Positions 24,801 through 35,853 of a DNA stretch of 64,000 nt are shown one piece after another; the first letter of the stretch is position 1, and each line of letters begins with the position of its first letter. The notes beneath the pieces are model-generated. The model ran no database searches. It saw only the letters and a list, made by a program, of their open reading frames with translations, and was not told where the DNA came from. The position numbers and the translations under genes are program-made. Source of the stretch: Gonapodya prolifera JEL478 (lineage: Eukaryota; Monoblepharomycota; Monoblepharidomycetes; Monoblepharidales; Gonapodyaceae); NCBI GenBank assembly GCA_001574975.1, contig KQ965731.1, positions 248,001-312,000 of the forward strand, written 5' to 3'.

Positions 24801-26851
24801 TCGAAACAAAAGCTTCACGCAAAACTTTGCCCATTTGACCTTATCATTTTTAGGCGGGTATCAAAGTGTGGGTGCTCACTGGCGATCGACAGGAGACGGC
24901 CATCAACATCGGCTACTCGTGCAAGCTCTTAAACGAAGAGATGTCTTTGATTGTCTGCAACGAGTCAAATGAGGATAAAACCAAAAAGTTTCTGGAGAAA
25001 CAGCTCATAGCGATCAAAAACCGTGGCGGGGGGGGATTCGGAAATACCCTTAGCCCACCTAAACCACCGTTTTTCACCAGAATGAAAGACTTCATTTTGA
25101 ACAATCAAAATCTCGAGATGGACGGTGAACTTGAGGTGAGCCTAATCGCAAAGTGCTCCAATACGTATCATATCACTTTTCTCATACAGCCTCTAGCTCT
25201 CATTATTGATGGACGGACACTCGATTTTGCGCTGAATAAGGAATGCGAAATGGCGTTCCTTGAGCTCGCGTGCTTATGTAAAGCTGTTATATGCTGTCGT
25301 GTCAGCCCTCTACAAAAAGCCCTTGTCGTAAAGCTTGTGAAAAAGCACCGTGACTCATTGCTTCTGGCAATTGGAGATGGTGCAAATGACGTTTCTATGA
25401 TCCAAGCTGCCCATGTTGGTGAGTGTGTTCTCCTTGTTGAACACATTAACGGGCGATGTTGATTAGATCTTTTCCAAAGGGGTTGGAATAAGTGGGCAAG
25501 AAGGGTTGCAAGCCGCTCGAGCTGCGGATTTCGCATTAGGGCAGTTCCGATACTTGCGAAAACTTTTACTTGTTCACGGGTCATGGTCTTACACGCGGCT
25601 CTCCAAATTGATACTTTACTCATTCTACAAGAACATAACACTCTACATGATGCAATTTTGGGTTAGTCTTTGTGACCCTCTAACGGTGGTGTGTCACCAA
25701 CCACTTTTTATTGTCTTTTAGTTTGCCCTCGACAATGGCTTTTCCGGGCAAACCTTGTTTGAAAGCTGGATTCTCTCAGCCTACAATGTCATTATCACCG
25801 TTTTTGCGCCCGTCATCATTGGTGTTTTCGATCAGTATATCAATGCACGGATGTTGGATAAGTATCCCCAATTGTATTTGACTGGTCAACGAGGGCAATT
25901 TGTATGTATTTTTTTACCAACGCACAATTCTTCATCGTGAAGATGGCTTACCCTCGCTCTTTTCGTTTTCAGTTCAATGTTAGAATTTTCTGGGGTTGGA
26001 CATTGAACGCCATTCTTCATTCATTGGTGAGAAAAGTTATCCTGTATTCAGTTGTTCGATCTGCTTATGTCTAAAACTCCCTCAGCTATTATACTATATG
26101 AGTGCGGCAGCGTGGGGTGATTCAGCCGTCAGCAACACTGGACGCGTTGGAAGCATTTGGCTGTTTGGGTCTGGGATCGCTTACATGTCTGAAATCTTCG
26201 CAGTGAACCTCAAAGCCGCCCTCGTCACTGAGTGAGTTTCTGAACGAATCTCCGGATTGGTGGAAGTACACTAATTCCACGTTTCAGTCTTTGGACCCAG
26301 TTTGCGGTCCTTGCTTACTTTGGTGCAATGGTATTTTGGTTAGGGGCATATCCACTCTACGTGGTCGTAGTTCCTCCAACGGGGATGTCTGAAGAACTGC
26401 TCGGGACTGCAGGACCCTTATACTCTTCCGCAGTTTTCTGGTGGACAATAATCCTGTTACCGGTCCTCGTCCTTCTACGAGACTTTGCTTGGAAGTTGTG
26501 AGTTGTGTTCTTCATTGATTCTAAAGATATGTTTTTGAAATATGATTATCCAGTTACAAACGAACGTGGCACCCAGAATCTTACCACATTATCCAAGAGA
26601 TTCAGAAGTACAACATCCCTGATTATCGACCGAGGATGGAGTGGTTCAGAAAGGCAGTTCACAAAGTTCGCATGATTCAACGAATGAAGCGAAATCGTGG
26701 ATACGCCTTCTCTCAAAATGAGAGTGGGACAGCCAATCTTGTCCGGTAAGAATCCTACTCGTTTCTTGCAATTATCAAAAGTCCGTTAACCATTCATTTG
26801 GTGTCTTTCCGAAGGAAATATGATACCACCAGACGAAAGCCTCGTGGTTGA
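21862..26851 (+). CDS. DRS2: P4-ATPase phospholipid flippase (Drs2/ATP8A type)
   Basis: Flips aminophospholipids to the cytosolic leaflet of Golgi, endosome or plasma membranes, normally with a Cdc50 partner. About 20 short exons; roughly 1,230 aa. Visible landmarks in order: a disordered N-terminus, FFLLTAIIQ then [10 protein letters not shown] (the P4 TM1-2 region), the actuator-domain motif ETSNLDGETNLK (P4 form of TGE), [11 protein letters not shown] (phosphorylated Asp), the nucleotide-binding [28 protein letters not shown], and [19 protein letters not shown]. The later TM helices follow, and the end [10 protein letters not shown] is like ATP8A/Drs2 tails. A 57-nt intron at 24347-24403 is a stopless multiple of three. 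The next gene begins 136 nt after the stop on the same strand. Confidence 0.95.
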
Positions 26852-26987
26852 TATGTATTTAGCTCGTTCTAAGGTAAAAAAGAAATGGCGCTGCTGTCTT
26901 ATGTGTGGGCAGAACCGGCCGGTTCACTCTTATGTACGGCTAGATTGGGTTAGCCCGTCACCAGTTCTTCGGGTTCAAGGAATCGCA

Positions 26988-27661
26988 ATGCCAAAAGCGG
27001 CCAAGAAAACGTGAGCTCAAGGAAGGGAGATTGTCCGCGTTCCGTCAAAATGACCTGGGACTACTCCGGTTTGGTCCTATCTGGTCGCCAACGACATATG
27101 TCCATAAAGAACATTCAAAACGAGGTTTCCGGCTGCAAGGTAAGCGGAATTCGATATTTTTGCATCTTTGATAGTAATATTGAGAGCATCATTGCAGAAT
27201 CAAGAAGATTATGCGGGTGGACGACGAAGTTGGGAAAGTAGCGGCAACGACCCCCATCCTGATATGTGAGTCACGGTTTCAGCTTTCCGGAACGTCTTTC
27301 AAATTTTGCTTTCACGGTAAGCGAAAGCTGTTGAACTATTCCTTCAATCTCTCATCGATGAAGCGTGCAAGGAGGCTCGAGATTCCCGATCGAAAAAGGT
27401 TACCATTTCGCACATGTGAGCGGACCACCGCATCATTTTTCACTTTTTGGATTATTAGATTTCTTGTTATCAGAAAAGATGTCGTCCAAGGAAAAGATAG
27501 TGAGTTGAGAAGCGGTATTCTGCAGGAAATGCAATTCTAACTGACGAATTCAACAAGGCTTCGACTTCCTTCGAGACAAAATCAACTCACTCCCACAGAC
27601 CGACGTCCACGAAGGAGATGTTTCCCCAGTGAAGAACAAGAAAAAGGAACGAGAACAATGA
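26988..27661 (+). CDS. BUR6: NC2-alpha (DRAP1/Bur6), TBP-binding transcription cofactor
   Basis: The alpha subunit of NC2, which pairs with Dr1/NC2-beta through a histone fold and holds TBP on promoter DNA. Six tiny exons (26988-27010, 27110-27139, 27198-27265, 27322-27415, 27474-27499, 27558-27661) keep phase throughout and give 114 aa. The product reads as an NC2-alpha histone fold: FKTRFPAARIKKIM, DDEVGKVAATTPILIS, KAVELFLQSLIDEACK, SKKVTISHIK and FDFLRDKI, then a short acidic-to-basic tail ending KNKKKEREQ. No open frame above 60 codons represents the gene, so ORF-length methods would miss it. Yeast Bur6 is essential. Confidence 0.95.
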
Positions 27662-27762
27662 CAATTCGGTCACACGTAATGCAGTATGGTAGCTCTATCT
27701 GAATTCAATTTGATGACATTCATAGAATATATCAATAATATGAAATGAAACGATATCATTAA

Positions 27763-27915
27763 CAAGAACTCGCCAATTCAAAAACAAAACCACTGGCGTT
27801 CAAGGCACGGTTCGCCCTTGCAAACGCTATCGGCAAATATTCTCCTGGATATCGCCAATCGATCTTCCACAGGACTGGAGCGTCACTTCCTTACAGACAG
27901 ATTCATCAAGGTATA
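27763..27915 (+). other. AUG-less in-frame 5' extension of HisRS, presequence-like
   Basis: The frame upstream of the HisRS ATG (27916) stays open back to the TAA at 27760-27762 and holds no ATG. From the CTG at 27793 the encoded segment is rich in Arg, Lys, Ser and Ala with no acidic residue (AFKARFALANAIGKYSPGYR and onward), like a mitochondrial targeting presequence. The CTG has G at +4 but C at -3, so the context is only fair. Confidence 0.45.
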
Positions 27916-29841
27916 ATGAGTTCGGTCAACCCCCCGAGCGAGATTGCTGGCGATGCTGGAGCATCTGAGAAGGCTCCATCAAAGGCCAGTCTCCGGAAGG
28001 CAGAAAAAGCAGCTGCTAAGAAGGAGAAAAAGGCTTCGAAGGCCGATGGGCCACCAGAAGCCGATCAACCGAAGGAAATGGACCCGGGGAGCGCTGACCA
28101 GAAGCATTTTAATCTGAAAACTCCGAAAGTATGATATGAGCACCGTGTTGTGCTGTCGCGATCGTGAGTGACATTCTCATCCAGGGTACTCGAGACTTCA
28201 ACGACAAAGAAATGGCGATTCGAGAACGAATCTTCACTACCATCACTTCCGTTTTCAAACGCCACGGGGCTGTGACCATCGATACACCAGTTTTTGAACT
28301 CAGGGAGATTCTTTCTGGGAAATACGGGGAAGATTCAAAACTTATCTACGATCTTGTCGACCAAGGAGGAGAATTGACATCATTGAGATACGATTTGACC
28401 GTGCCTTTCGCGAGGTTCCTCGCTATGAATGGCCAGAAGTACCAAAACATCAAACGGTACCACATTGCCAAAGTATATCGGCGAGACAACCCCAGTATAA
28501 CCAAAGGGCGAATGCGGGAGTTTTATCAATGCGTGAGTGATGTCTCGACACAACCGAAAGGTGAACTCAGAATAAACCTCGTCATGTGAACTCATGTAGG
28601 ATTTTGACGTTGCCGGCACATATGACCCCATGTTGCCAGACGCAGAAGTTTTGAAGGTGACAGTAGAAGCGTTGAGTGCCCTCGACATTGGGTCGTTCAC
28701 GGTGAAGCTGAATCACCGAAAGATCCTTGGTGCGTTCGATGCAGCTCGGAGTCACAGTACCGCAATCAATAACTGTTCTAGTGCTCTTTTGATGAATGCC
28801 AGACGGGATGTTTGAAGTTTGTGGGGTCCCAGTGGAGAAGTTCCGACCCATTAGCAGTGCAGTAGACAAACTGGACAAGGTGAGGAAATGTATTAACATC
28901 GAGGACCCTAATGCTTTCATATCTGTTTGCTTAAGGCGCCGTGGGCAGAAGTTCGACGAGAAATGGTTGAGGAGAAAGGTCTGGACCCCGTTGTGGCAGA
29001 TCGCATTGAAAAATATGTGTCCCTTTCCGGTGGAGCTGACGTAATCAAAAAGTTGGAGGAAGACACCGAGTTTGTGGGGAGTGAACGAGCTCGCAAAGGC
29101 TTAGAAGAGATGAAGTTGCTCCTTAAATACCTGGATAGTATGGGAATAGCCGAAAAGGTGCGTTATCTGGGAAGACATTTCTTTACCGCGGATATTTAAA
29201 GCACGCCCGGTCAAGATTTTGTTCGATCTCTCTTTAGCTCGAGGGCTTGATTATTACACAGGGCCAATATACGAGGCCGTTTTCAACAATCCTGCTGATG
29301 GTGCTGGTTATGATGGTGAACTTGTTGGGGTGGGATCTATAGCAGCTGGAGGGCGCTACGACAATCTCGTTGGAATGTTCTCAGGAGGACGACAAATTCC
29401 ATGTGTTGGTGTGTCACTTGGAATTGAGCGGATATTCAGCATTCTCTTGCGGAAAACTAAGCTGGAAGAAGTGAAAAGCAACGAGGTGGAAGTGTATGTG
29501 ATCGGACTGGGAGACGGAGTTTTGGAAGAGAGAATCCGCATAGCTGCGGAGCTTTGGGACGCCGGGATCAAGGTAAGGATGCTTCTTCAAATAAGGTGAC
29601 ATTTTCACTCACTATCTGCCACCAGGCGGAGTTCTCCTATAAAGTGAAACCTCGCTTGCAATCAGAATTCGACACCTGTGACAGGGATCAAATTCCATTT
29701 TCTGTACTTGTAGGACCAGGCGAGGTCAAGGACGGGAAAGTGAGGGTAAAGGACATGACAGATAAATCTGAGGAGAACAAACGAGGGGTTCTGATTGATA
29801 GAGCAGCTTTGGTCACGGAACTAAAACTTAGACTGTGTTAG
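27916..29841 (+). CDS. HTS1: Histidyl-tRNA synthetase
   Basis: Charges tRNA-His. Seven exons in phase (27916-28128, 28185-28532, 28600-28729, 28803-28879, 28936-29157, 29216-29572, 29626-29841) give 520 aa. A Lys/Ala-rich N-terminal region (residues 20-55) resembles a WHEP-like or RNA-binding extension. The class II core shows [22 protein letters not shown] (motif 2 side), [26 protein letters not shown] (the histidine A loop), AAGGRYDNL and [10 protein letters not shown] (motif 3). The anticodon-binding domain follows with VYVIGLGDG. Only one HisRS is visible; in yeast one gene supplies both cytosol and mitochondria through alternative starts, and the upstream extension here suggests something similar. 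Confidence 0.95.
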
Positions 29842-29885
29842 CTCTCTCCTCAAAAATTCAATCTCTCTCTCTCTCTTTTCTCGCC

Positions 29886-32352
29886 ATGGCCGACGGTGAT
29901 GAAATAGATATCCTAGCTGACATTTTCGACGTAGGTGTCTTGATCAATTCGCCCCGACAAGCTGTTGAGGAGCGGTCTCTCACGAATTAGCAAAACAACG
30001 GAGGGGACGACGAAGGTCATCACCATGAAGTGAGTGTTAGCAAGAGCAACATGCTGTCAACTCACGAAGAACTCGACGAGTACTCTTCTGCTGTATCAAA
30101 AAGCGTGCTCTCCAGAGTCCAGCAAGGCCACAAGGTCCTCCCCATTCTGACGAGGAAGATGGCACCCAGCATGCCCAAAAACGTCGCAAAATTGGTGACA
30201 CAACTAGTGTGTTGGGGCTCCGTGCACAGTCTTCCGAGGACCTGTTACGGACTGCAGGAGTTTCATTCGATTCGTCGCATACACTTCCGCCGAAACCCGA
30301 GATGAAACTGGGTTCACAAGACTCTCTCGATCGTAGCACCAACTCTCACACGAGACGATCACCTTTGTGCACGAATGATACCTCTCCATCGTCGGAGCTT
30401 AGCTTCGAACCCTCTGGCGTAAAAGTGGAAATATCTCGGGACATTATGACGAATCTGGAAGCCTCTAGAGCTGGGATAATGCCAAATCCCAAGGCAATTT
30501 CTGGAAACTCGCGAATAGAAGAATCCCAACTTGGCGCGGGTAGTAGATCGCAAAATATGCGTTTGGACAATAAGGTATCATTCAATAATCGCTCTTTTGT
30601 GTCCTGCACTTGCTTCCACGGCAAGACACTTCCGGGATGTCTTTGGAGGGGGAGCCCCTACGACTTCGCCTCCGTTAATCACGCGTCTCCTGTTTTATAA
30701 TAAGGACAAACCAACACCTGGCAAACCCCATAATCCTCCGCTGGATGATCAGAGACGTCCCATTGAGGAGGCGCAGTTTTCAACGATTGCTTTAACGTCA
30801 ATGTCCGTGACGGAGGTCAAGGACAGGAACCGATTTCGTGTTGAGGCTCAAGATGCCTCGTCGCGCTCGTTTGCGCAGCCACCGATGAGTGCTCACATGA
30901 GCTATGCAGCGGAAGGCTTGCCTGCGGTCCGAAGTGTGGATATTCATTCCGATGGGCCGGTGGGAAGTGTACATCATGGAAGGGGGACTAAGCGATTGCG
31001 TGAAGCCGACGCACGTGCAACCTACGAAAACAATGACAATTCTGAGCCGACATTGAACAATCGTCGAAATGACGTTGTGCTTACGGGTACGCTGAGTGCT
31101 TCAGTGTTACATCTCGGAGGCAGCTCGACAATGGGTATCGCAGGTTCCAGAACAAAGTACTTTGTTTTACGAAGCAACAATTACGATAATCTGGATATCT
31201 CCCGGGAGAAGGCAAGTAACCTTCGAACTTCGACTTTCAGCATGACTACTTAACTCTATAGTTTAGAATGTTTGGGCAACCTTAAACAGGAATGCCGCAG
31301 TTCTCGGGCGGGCATTTGAGGTAAGATCAGTCCAACACCGCCAGCTTCCTTGCTGTATTTCTTTTATTTCAGCAATCGCGCAAAGTGGTTCTATTTTTCT
31401 CCGTGAATGAATCACGACACTTTCAGGGATATGCGGAGATGACCACCAATATCGGTGGTGCCATCGACATTGAAACCCCGTGGGCACGTATGAGTAATTT
31501 GTGCCCGAATTTCGGGGTCCGTTGGTTGAAAATGTGAGGATTTCCGCGTGATAGTATTCCGTTTCTCACACGTCAATGAATTTTTATTTCATAACAGTGA
31601 AGAGCTTAATTTTGACGTGGTGAGTCAGCTTAAGAATCCCTTGAATGAGAACAAGCCAATCCGATCCAGTAGAGACGGCCAGGTGGGTGAGATTTTGCAT
31701 TATCGTAACTGTGGACCGGCTCATCGCGTATCACAGGAGCTGACCGAAGAAATCGCTGGAATCCTCATTGATGCGTTTGAAAAGCAAGGTAAGTTTGCGT
31801 GATAGTGTTCGGCTCTATGAGGCACCTCATGTTCTTCTCAAGGGGTGCCTCCAGGGACGTCTCGCAGGCTTCATCACCCAACAGAACAAAGAGGTAATAG
31901 CCGCATGTGGTAATTGGTTGCCTTATTCACCCTTAGCGCACTACACGGAATTTTTTTTGTTAAAAGAACGACGACCAACGCGTCCAGAATTCCATGACAG
32001 ACGCAACATGAGGTCACCGAGGTCCCATGGTAGAATGGATGGATCGTCGGGCAGTCGGTCTTACCCGCGCGAGTCGTTCCGAGATAGCGGTCGCTACCCT
32101 CCTCAGGTAAGCTGACATGTGTTGCTTTCTTTGGTGGATCATTTTGAACCGACCTTTGTTGGAGTATGCTGGATGGGATCGTACCATGCAAGAGTATTAC
32201 CCTGTCGACCCATACCCTTCTGGATCACCGGTAAGAGATTTTGGTCCTCCTTTCAAACAACCCATCCTCTCATCATTTTGGTACAGTATGGATTCACCGG
32301 TTATGGAGCACCATATCCCCCGTACCCTGCATATCCTTCGCGATATTCCTAG
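29886..32352 (+). CDS. YTH-domain protein (YTHDC1-like m6A reader)
   Basis: YTH domains bind N6-methyladenosine in RNA. Twelve exons, about 574 aa, start 44 nt after the HisRS stop. The N-terminal half is disordered with a basic motif AQKRRKIG. The YTH domain spans about residues 335-475: RTKYFVLRSNNYDNLDISRE, VWATLNRN, KVVLFFSVNESRHFQGYAEM, ETPWARM, VRWLKIEEL, NPLNENKPIRSSRDGQEL. Tryptophans in VWATL and ETPW sit at the methyl-binding cage positions known for YTHDC1. The C-terminus is Arg/Ser-rich then Tyr/Gly/Pro-rich, typical of nuclear RNA-binding proteins. The intron at 31212-31266 must use a GC donor (GCAAGT) to keep the YTH frame. Exon 4's acceptor (start at 30705) is the least certain junction. 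Confidence 0.9.
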
Positions 32353-32484
32353 TTTTCGCGCATATAAAACGTTTTGAATATAATCCTTCAATGCCACAGT
32401 CGTTTCTCTGCCTGCATCACTCTGACTGGGCTGGCCACGGCAGGTGCGAACCCACCACCATCCCACGACCTTCCCCTCTTCCGG

Positions 32485-35400
32485 ATGGCTCCGCCATTTT
32501 CTTTGACTGGTCGCCACGATTTATGGAGCGGATTTTACAAGAAAGGTCTTCGAGAGCGCCAGTACCAATTGAAGCTCGGCTTCCCAAACCTCTTTTCGAG
32601 GAGTGATGGGGCAGACACGGACGGGGATGACGAGATGTTTCCGATCAATGGATTGGATGAAGAAGTCGCGAACAACATGATCGAAAACTGTATTGGGTGC
32701 GTCATTGCGGTGTTCCGAAAGATACATGACACGTCACGATGTCTTCACCCTCAGCACCATCGGCCTCCCGGTTGGGTTAGCCCTAAACTTAACAATGAAC
32801 GGTCGAGTAAGTATGGAGGTGCAACTTGACCTGGGCATCTTGCCGAATCGTTCCTCCTTTGGCGAGTTTGCAGCCCTTCGTGATCCCAATGGCAGTTGAG
32901 GAGCCATCCATCATCGCCGCTGTCTCCGGGGCCGCTAAGACAGTCATGCAGTGCGCTGAGCAAGGGTCATTCACTGCTTCCTCTTCGGAGTGCAACATCA
33001 TTTTTGCACAAGTGCAACTTCTGGACATTGCAGGGGATGATATCCCATCGGCTATTGTGCGAGTAAGGTTCATTCTTGGGTTCGAAAGAGTCACACGACG
33101 TATTTATGACTGTAAATGCGTGCTTCACACGATCTGACAGCTGGAAGCACAGAAAGGGACTCTGTTGGACATCGCAAACAGATACTGTCCCTCCATGTAT
33201 TCCCGTGGAGGAGGTGGGACGGTGATTTATGATCGCTGACAATGCTTTATGTAACTTCTGACTTTGAAGGGGTTGTGGATATAACGTATCGTCGAGTGCC
33301 GAGAAGCAAGCCCGAAAGACACAGCCAAAACCAGGTCGATCTTGCTTCAGACACAGAGTGGCTAATTGTGCATCTTCATATTGATGTGAAGGACGCAATG
33401 GGGGCCAATATTGCCTCGAAGGTTGCAGAGGGCGTTGCTCCAACGCTGTCTGCGATTAGCGGTGGGCGGGTTGGCCTCCGTATCGTGTCCAATCTTTGTA
33501 CAGAACGATGGGCTAGAGCTTCCTTCCGCATTCCTGTATCCAAGCTCGCATATAAGGACGTCTCTGGTGAAGAGCTTGCGCGCAGAATTGTTGAGGCGTA
33601 TCAGTGGGCGGAAGATGATCCTTTCAGAGCAACAACGCACAACAAAGGGATTATGAATGGTGCGATGCCTCGAAGAGTAGAGCCAAGGTTTTTCTTCATC
33701 CCATAGGTTGCATTTAATTTCAGGGATTGATGCCGTTGCCGTTGCTCTGGGCCAAGATTGGCGAGCTCTGGAGGCGGCCGCGCATGTTCGAGCGTGTGGA
33801 AACGACCAAAATCGCTATGGCAGTCTGACGAAATACTGGCTTGAACGGTTTGATCAACCAGACGTGAAGGAAAATGGGGGCAAGCCCGAGACGTTCTTTT
33901 GTGCTAGCCTGGAACTCCCTGTTCCATGTGGGACCAAGGGTGGTGTTCTGCAGACACACCCTGTGTATCGTTACACAATGGGATTGTGTGGGAACCCTGA
34001 TTCTAAGACGCTTGGACAGTTGCTGGTGTGTGTTGGCTTAGCACAGAACTTTGCTGCCTTGCGAGCACTGTGCTCGGAAGGGATTTCAAAGGGCCATATG
34101 AATTTACATGCGCGCAACATTGCTATCGCGTGAGTCGAGCTTGTGTTAATCACCTGAAACCCTTTTGATCACTTTAAATGCATGTAGAGCAGGAGCGCCT
34201 ATCAATGTCGTTGGGGAGGTGACATCGTGGATGATCTCCTCTGAGAAAATTTCATTGAAAGCTGCCCACGAATATCTCGAAGCACATCAACTTCACACCA
34301 TGATACAGACCAGTCATAGTCCCGTGAATGGGAAGCCTCCGTCGATGTTTTACTTCGAGTAAGTGACTATTACTTTCACTTAAAACTCACAAAGGGAGCC
34401 TGCCATTTATATTATATTTTCAGGGAATCGGCAGAGCAGTCGGGACCATCTGCTCCAGGATTCGAGGGTACTGTGACGCTGAACATTGCCTTTCAAACGC
34501 TTGGAGAGTATCCCATATCGATTGAACTCAGCGGCAGAGCAGAAATCGGGGATATGATGCAGGAGCTGTTCGGTGACAAGACGGGCGCATGGATTGCATC
34601 AGCCATGAAAGTTATAAACGCTTGTCAACTAGTGCCAAGGAAAGGATCGAGGCGTTCTAACATACCCCTCGTGCGACGCCTCAAGTACATAACCTTGATA
34701 ATCAATGTCTTGTTAAGGCGGCTTTCTGCGAAATTTCCACTCCAGACTCAGCTTTTCGTTGAAACCGTTCTGAGCCGCTCTCGCGCTGCTGTAATATCCC
34801 CGCAGCCGCCTACTGACAGTGTAACTACTCGACCGCGGAGCAAAAGTATCGTATACTTGACCACGCCTGTAGCACCCGAGGAAGGTGCAATACCAAAGGT
34901 AGCTCGGATTCGGCGATCTTCAATGAATTACATAAGTTTGGCTGCCGCAACGCAAAGTATGAGAAAGAGTGCGATCAGGGTAACCATGGACAGTATTATG
35001 GAGGCTTCTAAGGAGTGGGAAAACGCGACCCCGCTGCATCAATTGGACATGGAGGGTACTTCCAGCCTACCCCCAAAAGAAAGCTTTTGGAATGACGAGT
35101 TGGAATGGACCTTACCGGAAGAGAGTGGCTTGTTCAACGATGACATCCTTGCACAGATTTTTGACAATATTGATGCCAGTACCAACGACATGCGGTTTGC
35201 GAAAATTGGGTTTCCGCTCCTTTTGGCGCTGTGGCAGGTTTTCGAGCTGAGGGTTGCTCATTTAGCCACAGACCGACGCTTATATGCCATGCTTGTGGAG
35301 GAGCAACGCAGAACGGTTTGCAGCGTTGCGGCAGGTCCGCCTTATGAAATCCTAGATTTGCAATCGCTTCTCTCGGTTCATGCCAAGCGTCTTCCTGTCA

Positions 35401-35853
35401 AACTCTTCGTCCTTCTAGACGCGATTACTTTCGATTACGTTGATATGGATTTTGCGAGGTTGTCCGAGATTGACACGTTAACGTTCTTTGTGGAGTGGCA
35501 TATGATGCGGATTCACGATGTATCTCGGTGAGACCCAACTCCAGAATGCTGTTAAAATCTGCTTACTTTTTTTTTACAGGGCGGAGCGCGACTATAATGC
35601 TCTCACTGCTCTTCCGGTGTCAAACGTACCGGAACAACTTCGAAGAACCAACTCCTTTTACGCATGGTTCCACCATCTGCATCCACTAGAAGACCTTCCC
35701 CGTGGTGAAGCACTGGACGAATTGAAAAAAGCGTTCCTGTGCCAAACAGAAAAACATCCACCGGATTTGCTGAACACAGACGTTCTCGATTACTGGAAAG
35801 CATTTCGACATGTTGTTGATGCGTGGTACAGCAATTCAGTAAATGTATTCTAG
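32485..35853 (+). CDS. Class II (bacterial-type) HMG-CoA reductase with long C-terminal extension
   Basis: Nine exons in phase (32485-32696, 32755-32806, 32874-33062, 33141-33213, 33270-33659, 33724-34129, 34188-34358, 34424-35527, 35580-35853) give 956 aa. The first about 500 residues match the soluble class II enzyme of Pseudomonas mevalonii: NNMIENCIG, VEEPSIIAA (catalytic Glu), DVKDAMGAN, TTHNKGIMNG (catalytic Lys), QDWRALEAAAH (Asp) and KGHMNLHARNIAIA (His). Usual fungal reductases are class I, membrane-anchored with a sterol-sensing domain; there is no N-terminal TM region here. Class II enzymes often favour NAD(H) and in some bacteria work in mevalonate breakdown; direction and cofactor cannot be read with certainty. 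The final about 450 residues, starting near GFEGTVTLNIAFQ, have no family I recognise. The introns show it is a resident nuclear gene. Confidence 0.9.

Noticed and set aside
26820-27014. Open frame between the flippase and NC2-alpha
   Set aside because: The flippase has a natural end at 26851, and only the last codons of this frame (the NC2-alpha start) are supported.
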